A stretch of 64,000 bases of DNA from contig NW_022098021.1 of assembly GCF_002288925.2 (NCBI RefSeq), positions 6,264,138 to 6,328,137 of the forward strand, read 5' to 3'. The DNA comes from Delphinapterus leucas. Lineage: Eukaryota > Chordata > Mammalia > Artiodactyla > Monodontidae. Within the stretch, counting starts at the first letter, position 1. The number at the start of each line of letters is the position of its first letter. The notes beneath the pieces are model-generated. The model was not told the origin of the DNA and did no database searches. It saw only the letters and a list, made by a program, of their open reading frames with translations. The translations under genes were made by a program, and so were the position numbers. This document shows, piece after piece, positions 1 to 13,189 of this stretch.

Positions 1-3000
1 GTAAATATCAATACTTTTGGATTGGAAACTTGCGTTACAGGAGCTTTGAGACACAATTTTATGGATCCATAGAATTGAAGAGAAAAATAGACTGACATGG
101 AAAACCAGAAAAGGTTGTAGTAGAATTTCTTGTAGGATTCTTCCAACAAATGAACCCTTCAGCAAACCTTCTTGAGATGTCATTTCTTCCTAAATATAAA
201 GTGGGCTTCCTTGTACCCCCATTTCTAGACACAGAACAACCCATGAGTCTTCTTGCTACTGTTGATGGGTGTCTGCTCCAGGCCCATTATCTCCCTCTAC
301 CTTTCTGAAAGTTTCTTCATTCTCCAGGAATTCTCAGCAATAAATGTCCAGGATTTAAATGGATATGGTTTATTTTTTCTGTGTTTGTAACATACTTAAA
401 TACATTGGTTTTTATTTGGGAATGCAGACTAGTAGCTCTTTGAAGTGGTGGTTTTTATATGTATTTACGTATAGATTTTCAAAACAAATAGATTTTATAC
501 AGACATCTTTTTAGACTTTCGCTTCTGAAAAAGTTTTTTGAGGATTTGGCATTTAAATGCTTACCAGGTCAGTAGCTTACCATTATTAACAATAATATTT
601 AATTTAGTTTTAAAGTAGTACAGCTCAATTGATGATTTAAAGAAAGTAAATGAATGTCAACTGCCTTTCAGTACACTTCTGTGTAATTAATTCAGTTTTT
701 CCAACAATGTAATTTGGAAGAACAGGGGCATCTATCAAGCCGTATGTTTTACATTTAATGTCACATATAGGTTCTTGTGTTCTTTAGATTTAATTCTCAA
801 GTATTCTCTAGAACCAATTATTAGGGTTTTTAAAAATAAAGTACTTCTAATAATACAATCATTTTTTAAAAGAAACTCCTGTCTAAATAAAAGTAGCTTA
901 GTGCTTTATGTAAGTTGAACTGTAATACAGTCTTCCCATATTGATAACTCAGAACCATTTTCATGGCTTCTAAATTTGACCATTAGAAAATAATTAGATT
1001 TTTAAATTGTCTTATTTAACCAGAAAAGTTAAAATCAGAATATATTTTAGGAATAAGCCACAATAAAGAACCTAATTAATATTATACTTGCCCTTTCAAA
1101 TTCACATATGTATAATACCGAAAGAGATAGAAAGGGTACATGAACAGAGAAACAAAGAGGGAAGCAAACCAATGCTTTTGTGTTCTTTTAACCAAAGTAC
1201 AGAGGGACACGGTGAGATGTATAATTTTGTTGAGCTTAATCTCATTTTAAATGATATCAGCTGACATTTAGTGTATCTAGTATGACAAATTTATTTAAAG
1301 TTTACATTGATGAGCAAACTTGGAAAAAAGCCAGAACAACTCACTAAATCCCAGAAAATTTAGAGGAGGGTTTATTCTGAATGTTTTTTATGTTACCCAA
1401 ATGACTGCCCTTGACTGTTGGTCATTAAACAAGAAACAATTGGACTTTCCAAACTCACGTTAGCCCTGAGTGTGATTTGTGCTTGTTATATACGTTGATG
1501 ATGTTTCAGATTTTAGCTGAGCTCCACACGTATGGGCGCTTAGAAAAGCACCTCATTCAATAAATTAGATTAGATGATAGCTCTGTTCTTAAAAAACGTG
1601 TTGGATTTGACAGTGTAGCAGTCAGTGTTCTTTTGTGAATTCTCTCAGCACTCTTGCAAGGAGGGTAATTGCCCTTCGCCGCGTCTTATAGTTGAACAGA
1701 TTAAATAACCTACCAATGCCTAGGCAGTGCCAGAGCGGGGGTCGGAATGCACAGGTCAGAAATCTCTGTCTGTGCCTTTGCTTACTTAATTTTACCCAAA
1801 CAAGGAAGCACTCATTTTCAAGCAGGAAGATGGGCAAGGCCTTCAAATATGACCCTACTGTCAGCCAGAATATTTTATTTGCAGCCTGGTGAACAAATTG
1901 CCCCTTCGTTATTCCTCCGAGTCTTTATTACCATTATTCCAGGATCACTGTAGTAAAGTTCAAAGCAGGAGGAAGGAGTCAAGCTGGGAAATGCTGATTC
2001 TGCAATTTAAGCCTCGCCTCGGGGCGGAGGGGGGTGGATAATGCTAATGTTTTGCATACAACATCACACACGACTCCTTTCACTTTATGAATCCATGTGT
2101 GTATATGTGAAAAGAATATGTTGTACCGTGTATCATTTCTAGGTCACGCACACGTCAGTCCTGTCCATATGTTAACAGTGGAATTAGCTGTGGAGTAGTC
2201 ACCAATGAGGTTTGTGACCTGCCCCGGCTTTTAGTGGGACAGCTGCCTCAGTTCTCACTTCTGTGCCCCAGACTTGCTGGGGCAAGACAGCAAGTGAAAT
2301 TTAAAACAGATCTCACTAATTCTCATGAAACTGCATAGATGTTGCAGGGTGAAACACAGTGGTTTGCGTTTATAAAAGCGGGATTTAAAAGGAAAGTGGA
2401 ATATTAGCCCAAGGATGGGGTGCTTTTTAGGTCCTTTGGTGAAATGGCCTTTCATTTCACAGGAAAAAAAAAGAGTGAAACGGATAGCATGCGTGTGTCT
2501 AGGTAACACAGTTTCTAAGCATTTAAAAGTAAAATAAAAATAGTTGTTTGGAAAATAAAATGGTTTCGAGTGTGTGATTCATCCTTTTGCATTGGAAAAT
2601 AAGAGGGGGTGCTTGCAGCAGTGAGCTTATATCAGAATAAGGCAGACTTTTAATTTATATGTGTGTCAGAAGCATTAGGTATCTGCATTGTACACAGGAG
2701 ATTATGCTGGGACATGGCAAAATTTCAGATAGATGATAGATAGATAGATAATTATGTATACGTATTTTATACACATAAATATAATTATATATTTCATTCT
2801 CAATTTAGAGATATTCTCATTTTATCTACCTATTTGCTCTGCAAGTATTTAATTTTCTATTGTTCTCCTGAATTTGGGCCAGCAGCTGAGGACATTTCCA
2901 GCCAGTTCCCATGTGATAAACATAAGGGTTGTTCTCTTCCATCACAAGGACTGTCTACCCAAATCTGCAGAAAGTAAAAGTGATGACAAGGAAGTTGCAG

Positions 3001-4590
3001 ATGTGCCTGAAACAAAGATTTGATGATTTGCATGTGCCTTTCATATTGTCTCACCTCTAGCTAAATCCTCCAGACCTGTCAATTCAGAGTGTTTCCCTGT
3101 CAAGAGACCCCTGGATCCTTCACTGTGAAGAGCATGTTGATATATTAGAAGAGGTTCAAAGAAGAGGTACAGCACTGGCTAGTAAGGGCGTGGAGAAGGA
3201 AGTAAAGGCCTGATATGAATTGTCTGTGGAAGTGAAAACTAGGAAGCAGGGACAGAGAGCCTAGGGGAGGAAGATGCTCGGGTATGAGGGACCAACTGAT
3301 TTAGACCAGGTGGAGGAAAATGTACAAGGATGCAGTGAATCTGAGAAGAGGAAATCTTAGCATAAGTGCAGAAAGAGCTTTTCTTAATGAGAGCTTCTAA
3401 AAAGCAAGGAAGCTTGCATTATTACCCTATTGCTATTATTATTATTACTGCATTGCTATTAACTCTGCTCCCGTGAGCACTGACACCGGAAACAAAATTG
3501 AGCACTAATGAATTGGAGCTGAATTCCCACTCGAGGTTCGTCAACCCCGCCCCTAATACTCATGCCACTCCTTATCAGCTTCTACTTCCAAGAGACCTAG
3601 AGAGCCAAGGAGACTCTGGGGCTGAATTATTTAAATCAAATGACAGATTGTATATAAAGATGCTCGTGCACCGTAAAACTGGATACAAATGCTTACTAAC
3701 ATAAGTGCGTTTCCGACGGAGCCCACCTATCTGGTCTCCTTACTGCCCCTCCATCCTGAGGTCCCTCAGATGGGGCAGGGTATCTGCTCTCAGGTCCTGG
3801 TGGCCTAGGTGAGGCTCACACATTGTATCAGGGCTGACGGGCAGCCTGGAGAAACGGCTATGAAACCCAGTTGGTCCTCCAGCCCCAGACGGTGATGGAG
3901 GTTCTCTTTCCCATTAAGTGTGTGTCTCTTGTGGTTGTTGTTCGTGGCTCTTTGAAACAGCTTTCTATGTTTAGAGACCATTGATTAAAAAGAAAAATCT
4001 TTCTAAAACGTGGCAGCCATCCCAGGCTTGCACTTGAGGGAGCAAGGCTTTCTATCTCACTCGTCTTTGCATCAGGAAATAAGATGTTCACTGACTGGTG
4101 TTTGACTTTTAGAAATTTGCTGTACCTTCTCCAGTTTCCTCTTCTCCATGTTTAAACTGTGGATTGTGGTGCATATTCTTACAAGGAAATTTGTAAACAC
4201 AGTCCCTTCATTTAGCCGCAAGACTTGGTCAGTGGGGATGGAGGGTTCTCGCGAATTAAATTTTTGGGTTAACGTAGAGCTCTTTTTGTTCAGGTTCTAG
4301 GCAAAAACCTTTCTCCAGTGTTTCATTGTACTCCTTTGCCTTACAAATATAGACCACTGGATACAATTAAATCCTGGTTGAGTGAGTAAGAATCTTATTG
4401 ACATAAAAAGCACAGGTAATTGGGCAGAAGTGTGATCTGTTTGAGAACTTCCTCTCCTAAGTGAGCGGTGATGAGACTTGTAGGGTGGGATGGGGAAGAC
4501 AGAGTAGACCTGATATTCACAGCAGTGGAGGTGAGATCTACAAGTGGCGAGAGTCAAATGGAGGAAAGATAGGGCAGATGGGTTATATCA
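1..4590. other. Unique non-coding DNA, no exon recognised
   Basis: This AT-rich stretch contains no SINE, no sizeable LINE and no open frame that I recognise as protein. The longest frames are under 90 codons with no family resemblance. A short GATA microsatellite lies near 2.73 kb, and a small GC-rich patch occurs around 2015-2035. It could be intronic or intergenic. Old repeats too decayed to recognise by eye may be present. Confidence 0.6.
2727..2750. repeat. GATA microsatellite, imperfect
   Basis: The sequence is a short run of gata/agat units with one interruption (agatgata), followed by AT-rich DNA. It is a simple tetranucleotide repeat and probably length-polymorphic. No function is implied. 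Confidence 0.85.
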
Positions 4591-5000
4591 GTCAGGATTA
4601 CGTTTGCCTGCATATGACAGAAAATCTAAAATAATTGTGACTTAAGCAAGGCAGAATTAATCTTTCTCTCATGTGAAAGGAATCTGGAGAAATCTGGAGG
4701 GCCTGTATGACTTGGTGTTAGGGACTCAAGCTCCTTCTTCTATATTTCTCTGCCAACTTCAGTTCAGTGCTTTTGCCTCATGGTCCAAGAAGGCTGCTTG
4801 AAATCCAGCCATGCTGTCAGCATTCCAGTCAGTAGGAAGGAAGAGGAGCCAAACACAGGCTAGTCCCTTTCTTTTCAAAGCAGTTTCTGAAAGATGCACA
4901 CTTTAGTTCTGCTTACATTTCAGGCATCAGAATTTAGCTACTTGGTCCTACCTAGCTACAAGGGAGGCTGGGAAGTGTCTTTCTTCTTCCAGGTGACCAC
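4590..5000. mobile_element. Ancient mammalian interspersed repeat, class not assigned
   Basis: The text from 'cagtcaggattacg' through 'catggtccaagaaggctgct' to 'ctagctacaagggaggctggga' matches the feel and order of a common old repeat found throughout placental genomes. I recognise the wording but cannot assign its class without a library search. It is heavily diverged and has no coding capacity. Confidence 0.45.
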
Positions 5001-5139
5001 ATACTCCACTAAAATTATGGGGTTCTAGTACTAAGATGGAAGGAGAAATGCACATGGGGAGACAGCCAGCGGTCTTTGCCATGAGGTTTGGAGACAATGG
5101 ATGATTGTGGTATCATGGAAACAACACCCGTTAGTAGGA

Positions 5140-5285
5140 ATCTGTGTCTGGAATCTCATGACTGCTTTGCTAGTGCCTCCCTGTGTGACACGGCTGGGCC
5201 ACTTGACTTTACTGAGCTTCAGCTCTGTCATTTTTAAAGTATAGGTGCAGAACCTGATGCTCTGTAAGGTCACTGCCCCTCAAAC
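5140..5285 (-). mobile_element. MIR SINE remnant (antisense), tentative
   Basis: The plus strand shows the order expected of an inverted MIR core: a short stretch resembling 'tgtgtgac..ggc..ggccacttgact', then 'tgagcttcagctctgtcat', then 'taaagtataggtgcag'. This parallels the MIR text 'tgtgaccttgggcaagt...cctcagtttcctcatctgtaaaatg'. Divergence is high and the ends are approximate. Confidence 0.45.
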
Positions 5286-5289
5286 ATGC

Positions 5290-5690
5290 TCTGTCTCCTC
5301 TCCTCCTGAAAGTGTTTGGTCAAAACAAGACCAAAGTGATTTACGATTCTAGTTATTTAGGGTTTAATACATCAAGGATTTACTCTTGTCCGTGTGAATG
5401 CTCTTTGGCCTGTGAAGAGAAAAGTCACCCAGCAAATCAAAGCATTTAATAAACTGAACAAAATGGCGTAATGAATTAAAAGATTAGTCAGACCTGATAT
5501 TTCACGGGGAATTAAATGTTGGCAGTGTCCAGTTCAGCGTCTTCTTCGCTGTAAGATTCTTGGCTCTGACGGAATTTAACATTCTAATTTATTATAATAA
5601 GATTCAACTGCACACTCAAGCTTGAAATCGTTCAAGGAGATAAAATTACAAAAAGAACCCTAGGCAGGGGGCTTGTTTATCTCAACAAAA
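5290..5690. other. Repeat-free AT-rich stretch, possible conserved non-coding element
   Basis: No recognisable transposon occurs here. The sequence holds many TAAT/ATTA-type homeodomain core motifs and scattered CpGs in an AT-rich background, a texture often seen in developmental enhancers. That is an inference from composition only; cross-species conservation was not tested. Confidence 0.25.
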
Positions 5691-6134
5691 ATTTGAGCGT
5701 CTGCCTACCGCCAGGCACTGCATTAGGGACGTTTCCAGGCTAGTGCAGGGTCCCACACAAGCACACGAGGTCAGGTTAAGCTGTGCACAAAGTGGAAGAG
5801 GGGAACGGAGGAGGGAGCAGAGTTGTCAGTTCAGATTGGGGCGGGCTGGGTGTGGGACGCGTGTGGGCCACCTTCGTGAAAATGTGCAGCAGGGGAGTCG
5901 ATATGCAGGCAGAGAACTTTGGGGTCGAGTTCAGGGTAAATATGTAGGTTGCGAAATCATCCCTGTATGAGTGGTGGACACGAGCTCACCTAGGAAGGAG
6001 GCCTGGGCTAGGGACTCAGGATGACAACCTTTAGGGCAGAGAAGAATTAGTGGAGAGAGTTGGGAGGAGCTGACAGGTAGGAGGAAATCAGGAGATCAGT
6101 GCTTCTTAGAAGTCGCTCTATGAGGAGCAGCCCT
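5691..6134. other. Unique non-coding DNA with a short L2/MIR-like scrap
   Basis: Near the start, 'ttgagcgtctgcctaccgccaggcactgcattaggga' resembles the 'tgagcgcctactatgtgccaggcactg' phrase common to L2 and MIR 3' parts. The remainder is purine-rich unique sequence with no recognisable gene. Confidence 0.4.
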
Positions 6135-6166
<32 letters not shown>

Positions 6167-6194
6167 CGCACATGCGTGCACACACACACACGCA
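6135..6194. repeat. Alternating purine-pyrimidine tract (TG)n(CG)n(CA)n, Z-DNA-prone
   Basis: Sixty consecutive bases alternate pyrimidine and purine without a break. The tract starts as about ten TG units, passes through a CG/TG/CA core, and ends as a CA run. The TG arm and the CA arm are complementary, so it could also fold into a hairpin or cruciform. GC-alternating cores flanked by TG/CA are the classical Z-DNA-forming composition. Frames through it encode only Cys/Val or His/Thr repeats and are not genes. Confidence 0.9.
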
Positions 6195-8190
6195 AACAGT
6201 GGTTTTGTTGACCACTGTGAGCACTGTAAAGTGACTAGCATAAAATCGGGGTCATTGCAGCCCTTCGTAAGTATGTGTTGACTAAAAGAATGAATGCGCA
6301 GTGAACAGATGAATGTGTACAAATACAAGTAAGGAATAGAAAGTGTCCATTGGCTTTAGGAACTGAAGGGTACTGTAGGTGCGAGGTGGGGCTAGACACC
6401 ACTTCGGAGTAGGTGAGCTATGAACAAGGTGTGGGGTGGAGATGTTCTGGGGCAAGAAGGGAAGGTGAGAGATTTAAGGGTCAAACGTAAAGGAGCACAT
6501 TAGGAAATGAAGCCCTTGTGTGTGCTCAGAACCTGAGGGCAAGGAAGAGGGAAGAGCGTGTTTGAACTCAGAACAACGGTGACCCGCAAGCATTGGCGAG
6601 CCTGGGATAGGATGCCGTGGGCAGGAGCAGGGCCAGCTCTGGGGGTGAACGAGCCATGCAGCCACACAGAGCCCGGCTCTCAGCAGGGCCTCACACTTGC
6701 TTTCATGTTCTGTTGTCACCATCTTGAAATTTTTAATAATTTTGAAACAAGGGGCCTTGTTTAAAATTTTGCTTTGGGGCTGCAAATGCCATCCCAGCCC
6801 TAAGTAAGATCATAGAAATCGTCGAATCACATTTTTCATAGGTTCTCATCCTCATTCTTTCATTCATTCTTTCCTCTAACATACGTGGAATTTGTGCCTA
6901 CTGTATGCCAGACACCCTTCCGGGCAGTTCATTCTTTGATCTGGGATTTTGTCTGTGTTGGTTGCAGAATAATTGCACCTGTTGATTTTTTATTACAGAT
7001 TTTTTTCCATGACTTATCTTTCTTTTCTTTACTGATATTTGGTAGAATGTGTTAAAATCAGTATCTCTCTATCCTCAATCTTTACTTCTTAGAGTCAGCC
7101 ATTCTACTGTAAGGATTTGTCTGTTTGCAAATAAACATCGAGAAAGGATGCTGTTCCTTGGTAAGTTTGAACCTCAAGATATGTAAGTAGCTGAGCTACT
7201 TGCTTCAGTTTTCGAGTTCATTTTGTTTTCTCCTTAGGCCTAAATGTTAAGGATCTTAAGGAAATAAATTAAAATTTAAGCACCTGTGTGATGCTAAATG
7301 TTTTACATATTGGTTTTACCCTCACATTTTAATTTATTTGCTTATAAAGCTCCAGCTTTTGGTCTATTGCCTATCTATAATTTTCACATGTGAGTGGAAG
7401 GACTTAGTAATTGGAGATATTAGGGCCTTCAGTACTGTGTTAAATGTCTTCCATTTCCTTAGGAAAAAGTTGTAGTTCATCGTGAATCATTAGGATGGAA
7501 ATAGCATATTGATTCTCTCCCGAAGAAGGTCAAGATGATGAATTATTTGAACCTTCTGAGAAGATTATGATTGCATCGGTACTGCATTCAAAGAAATTAT
7601 ATGGCTCTTTCCACTTTTATTTTGTGGCTCAAGTACATACATACATACATAACCTTCTTAAACTCCCCTTTGTCTATTTCCTGAAATTGAAATTGCAAAA
7701 ACCATATCTTTTGCATATATTACTGTCTGCTAGCCTCTGAGGCTTCAACTTAGATTTGAATTGAGATGTTTCTACCTCTCCCCCGTCAGGATGATACTTT
7801 CCTGCTCTCTTCAGGGAGTACAGCCTTCTGCACTCCCTTCCCTTTAAGGCAGACTGTAAACTGTGACGTTGTCCTTGCAAAGGCAGCCTGATTTTATTTG
7901 ATTTTATATTAATTGGAAACATCACACTTACAAGTTAACAGTTGTTTCACTGTCATTTTCCCCTTAAATGAGGCTTTCTTTACTTGATTGGAAAATGTGC
8001 TTCATTGATCCCAGATGTTTCCATGCTGCCTGGACATACAGTGATATGCCTGCACCATTTATTTTGCATAATGTGACATCTTGCATGTTTGGGTGCACTC
8101 TTAATGTATTCTGTTTACCTCTGAGCTTATCAAGAAACCAATTTCCTGACAACAAATGAAGGAGGGTCCAGTGGTAGTTTGCACATTTCT
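6195..8190. other. Unique non-coding DNA
   Basis: No gene, SINE or sizeable LINE is recognised. Around 6860-6930 a short phrase ('gtgcctactgtatgccagacacc') looks like an L2 or MIR scrap. A small (TACA)n run lies at about 7634-7650. The remaining sequence is AT-rich and unique by eye. Confidence 0.55.
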
Positions 8191-8720
8191 ATTTACTGTT
8201 TTACCCTTGAGAAATCCTTCACACTGCTTAAGCCTCAACATTTAAAATAACCAGTGAGCCATCAGAGGCAGAACAGTAGCTGGCATGCTCTATTCATTAG
8301 TGTTTCATGGTTGTCCATATTGAGTTATGGAATTTGAAAGCATTTCATTCCATGGAAACAAGGTTAGGTTTGAACTGTAAAAAGGAGTGATACACGAATA
8401 AAAGATTAGCCAAACTTCATTCTGTTTGCATTCTAAAATTACTCTCGATTGGCCTAATAAATATATTGCCCTCCACTGACTAGGGACTTTGTTGTCCAAC
8501 TTGGTTTGCAGCAGATTACAGTTTTCTCCTGACACCCCCCTGGTCACGTGCACAGGAATTTCCCTTCTGCATAGTATTGCAGACCTTGGGTGGAATAAAT
8601 TGAAGGGCTGATTCCTTTGTCCCAGGGGGGCAGATGGCGATTATTTATGGTCAGTATTTCATGAAAATTAAAGTCCCTGCTGTTTATGTTTTATAAGGAT
8701 TAACTATTTGCAGAGTAAAT
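8191..8720. other. Repeat-free stretch, possible conserved non-coding element
   Basis: No transposon is visible. The segment includes an E-box (cacgtg near 8546), several ATTA/TAAT cores and intact-looking unique sequence. Open frames here are short and unrecognised. Enhancer potential is inferred only from repeat absence and motif content. Confidence 0.25.
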
Positions 8721-11700
8721 GTGAAATGCTGAACTGTGTCTGGCCAGCCTCTTTCTAGCCCCTAAATTGAAGCAGCTCACTCTTCCTCGGCTGACAGTCA
8801 TTCAGCCTCTTCATGCCTCAATTATATTTTCAGCCAATAATATGTTCATAAATCAAATGGATAGTTTGAATCTGAGTAGAATGTTTAAGTCTTATGTATA
8901 TCCAGCACCTGAGAATCGTATTTTTGAGGTTCTTAACATATCGTTGTTTAGTGCTGTTTTTAGAAATTTTACATTCTTTTATTACAAGCTGAAAAGGATT
9001 TGAAACAGAAAAATTGACACTGAAGTCCAGTATTACTTATACATTGTAAGGATAAAGTCTAAATTCTTTCTTTGAATGATGAACGCCGATTATAAGACTA
9101 TGCCTCTTATTTTCAGGATGCAAAGACTAATGGACAGTAAAGCATAATTATTTATGGATGACTGTAAAGGAAAGGGGTTTGATTCCACTGACCCCCAGGG
9201 GAGGTGGATATGCTGTCCCTCCCTCCATAATTATAGTTATTTCCACTTGAAACTTCCATAGGCAGTTAACAGAGGAGAGAATGACAATACCCCATTGCAA
9301 TAGCCATTAGACAACGTGTGTTCTCCACTTGATATATGTGCTGGAAAAAAAATCGCTTTAGGATGGTAACAAAGGAAGCAGCCTGTGTAGGTATCTGTCA
9401 TGTGTACAGACTGTCGATGACCTTGGGGAGCATTTTGGCTTGGAGGGCTACAGTATTTTGAGTGCTTGGTTAGATTGCTGGATATATTGAATTCACTAAT
9501 GATTGCCTTTGAGCAAGACAGTTGAGTGTAGGTAACAGAAATAGACCTTTGGCTTTACGTGCCCATGGCCACCAATTGCTGTCTGGAAGTACAAAGCTCA
9601 ATTATGCAGGGTCTCAAAAATATGCTTTTTTGGTTTTTTTTCTTGAAACTTACAACAGAGATTTGCTTGAATCCTGGTGTGGCTGATGAGCATTTACTTA
9701 AATATCATACATATTTTAAATATATAATTTATGTAAACATTCAGGTACAACTGTAACAGAGACAGATTCACCCAACAGCCTCATGTATTTGTATGTTCTC
9801 TTTATATATTTAGTGGGTTTCAATTTACAATCCCGACTTGGTCATGAAGAGAGTCATATTTTTCTTCATTTTTCCATAGCTGAACTGTGTCATTCATTGT
9901 CTGTTCTCTTGGTGCAAGTGGTACATAGTACTGTTTCCAGGGCTGGGTGAGCTCTCGAGTTGGCTGGGCCATCTCCGTATCTCGGCTTTCATTGGCACTA
10001 CTGCTTTCCTGAGATCCTCCTTATTTATTTTCTCTCCGAGCTTCTGCCAACGGGTCCCCATGCCCTACATCGTGGCTGTCCCCAGTAGGCATGTGGCTCT
10101 TGACTCTCAGCTGTCTTCTGTTTACCTTACCTTACCTTAAATTGTGGGAACACTTTCAGATCTCTTCCATGCCCAAATACCTGGGCAGGGAGCCATGATG
10201 GGTCCTCTCACCTTAAGATTTGCCCAGATGTCTTCCTCACTCTCCTTATGGCCACCATGTTGGGGCAGAGAGCAGGTTTGAGGGGAAAACCAGAAGTTCA
10301 CTTTTAAACATCTTACATTTGGGATGCTAATAGACATGCTGGTAGAGTTGGCAGTTGAATATGCACGTCTGGAGTTCAGGGGAGAGGTCTGGACTCTAGA
10401 TAAGAATTTGGAAGTCATTAGCCTTTAGGTCATACTGACAGCTATGAGCCTGGATCAGACCACAAAGAGAGTAAATGTAGATAGAAAAGTGAGGAGAGAA
10501 GGTGGATTCATTTAAAGGAAGGAAAGAAACCTGAAAAGCTACTGTAAATAATGATCATAATTTAAAGGAAATCATTACAGGCTCTAAGCCTGGGTGGGAT
10601 GTTAATGCAAAGGATTGTTTAACATGGGCTCATGTAGTAAGTTACAAAGAAATGGTATGGAAGTGGAAAGAAACCTGTAAACTTAAATGTAAAGGGGGTT
10701 ACGATTTTCATAGATCAATTACTGGCCTGAATTTTGTCAAAAGGTATTGTTTGAGGCAATGCCACTGGAAATACTTAGCAGGAACTGTGGTAATAACCAT
10801 GGAGAGGTTCTTCCTTAGAGGAGAGAGACAGAAGCACCCATCTGGATGGCTGAGGAAGGGGTTTTCGGTTGAGTCTCCTAAAATTCTTATACCTACTCTA
10901 AGCAAACTAAATATTATACAGTGATGCTAGGCGTCCTCAACCCAGGGGAAAAAAAGCACAGAAAATAAATATCTTTCTCAAACAATTGAAAACAAACTTT
11001 GAAAATTTGATTATTTTTAAAATTTTTATTTGGAAAATCTGAAAGTACATTTGATTTGCACTGTGATTCCAGTAGGTACATTGTTGCTTCAGATTGTACC
11101 TATGATTTCTGATTTCACTTAGGTTTCCAGATTTTCTGGTTTATCTCACTTGTTATATAAAAACAGCTAGGTCCTTTCCTTTGAAAATACCTGTAGGAAT
11201 TTTTTCCTCAGACTGAGGAGAAATTTTATGGGTGGACCATAAATAAACTCTTTAAAAATTAGTCAGCAGTTGCTGTGTTCTTAGGCATCAATACTGTGTA
11301 GGTGTGTGAGGTGAAAATACTTTATGCAAAAATAGGAACATAAAATATGTTAAATGAAGAGAAAGCTTTCTCAGTCCTAAATTTGGTTGATTAACTATTT
11401 TGTCTTTGGTTGGTTTCCAAATGAAGGTGTTCTTTTAAAAAGAAAAGTGGTGTTTAATGACTTGGAATACTTCTCTGTAAAACCCTCTTCCAAGGGGGTT
11501 GAATAATTTATGAGTCTTTAATATTGGAGAGGGAAGGTATTCCTCGAAGGCTGGCTTTTCATAACCACTTTGCCATGGCTGATTGATCTCTCTACTCACA
11601 AGGCTACACCCGCACGAAGCACACAACCCCGTGGTCACTGAACTCCAGTACTGAGCACATAAGAAGAGGCTCACAATGACACAGACACATAAACAACCTT

Positions 11701-12300
11701 AATTTTAGTGTATTAGAAAAAAACAAACATCCCTGAGATAAAGAAAGAGAAGTGGGATGTAGGGCAAAGACAGAAGTTGTGTTTCACTAAAAGCAAATTA
11801 AGTTGCAGCCCTACTGTGGTAAGTCTGCAGGTGTTTAAGTTCACTCACTTTGGAATTGAAGTGCCTGAAATGTTTCCTGAGAGGTTGGACTTGCATGGGT
11901 ATCCATGGCCATACGTCTGTATCTTCAGATAAATCTGCAGCATTTCACACAGTAGTTCATGATCTATTTTCTGTTTTCTTTAAGCTTTTGATTATACCAA
12001 CTCATCATTTTGCTCCAGGTCAGGGGTCACTGACCAGCCTGTGTACTGGCTTCCCATGAGTCCAGTGGCCTTCTCTGGTTCAGTCCATTATGAACAGGGA
12101 TACTGCGTTGTTCACATAATATTAGATTTGGCTACTGTTGGTGGGACAGTGCCCTGTGAGATGTCTCAGGGTAGGTCTTCTGACCTTATTGGTACACTCA
12201 TGTCCTGGTCTTCTGATAAAAGTATAATTTTCCATAAATGATGTTCTCCTCAATATACAGATATTCATAACAGGACTTGTGAGCCTGATTGAAAAGAGAC
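8721..12300. other. Mostly unique non-coding DNA
   Basis: No exon, SINE or large LINE is recognised. Around 10300-10500 the wording ('ttgaatatgcacgtctggagttcagggg', 'agagagtaaatgtagatag') resembles an old mammalian interspersed repeat that I also see near 47.4-47.8 kb, class unassigned. A short CCTTA-type repeat occurs near 10125. Everything else appears unique and AT-rich. Confidence 0.5.
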
Positions 12301-13189
12301 TTTACTTATATCCACTTGATTTTTAGCCTACCCATTTTAGTATCTCCTCGAAAAAATTGTTACCTTTCCTAGGATTGAACTCTCTTCCCTCTTGTATAGG
12401 CCATATCTGGAAGGTCCTAAAATCTTCCAGGCACTTTGATTCCAAAATGGAAAAGTGATTTGAGGCAGAGGGTAACAGTTGTGCAAACAATGGGCTAACC
12501 AGAAAGTTTAAAAAAGTTGGGGAATGAGGTATCCACGGGGGGCTTGGAAAAGCTCTGATATGTTCCTGGTAATCTAGAAGGCCATGCTCATACTTAGGTC
12601 TGTGTATATTCCCAGGGCTGTGTGCATGCTCATGGAAGACCTGAGGAGGCCCTAAGCTCTCACCTCTGGCTGAACTTGAGGCGTTAGGCAAGCAGGAAGC
12701 AAAGGCTGAGGTGGAGTGTAAACTGCCTGGCTGAGTATTGAAGGCATGTGCCAACAGCACAGAGCCACTCAGCAAAGACAGGAGACTTCTTAGACGTTCC
12801 AGGCATTTAAGGCAATCTGTGTTCAATCATTAGCTGTCTGCTAAGATAATAGACCAGAGACTTCAGTGGCTATACCTGACAAATGAATATAGACTTTACA
12901 GAATTCATTCGGAGAAGTCACTATACAAGCAACAACAAAAATAAACCTTGGGGAAAGAGGAAAGTCTGATTTCCAAGCTTGCCAAATTATATCATTTGAG
13001 ATGCTCAGTTTTCAACAAAAATTAATGAGATACACAAAGAATTAAGAAAGTATGGCCAAACACAGGATGGAGGGGGCTGTACAGGGGAAGAGACAGTCAA
13101 TGGAAACTGTCCCAGAGAAAGCCCATACCTTGGATATATTAGCAAAAACTTTAAAGCAGATGTTTTAAATATATTCAAAGAATGAAGGG

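Noticed and set aside
6047..6328. Cys/Val- or His/Thr-rich peptides
   Set aside because: Translation of the TG/CA microsatellite, not coding.
12323..12826. 167-codon minus-strand open frame as a gene
   Set aside because: The sequence is the L1 5' UTR read on the opposite strand.
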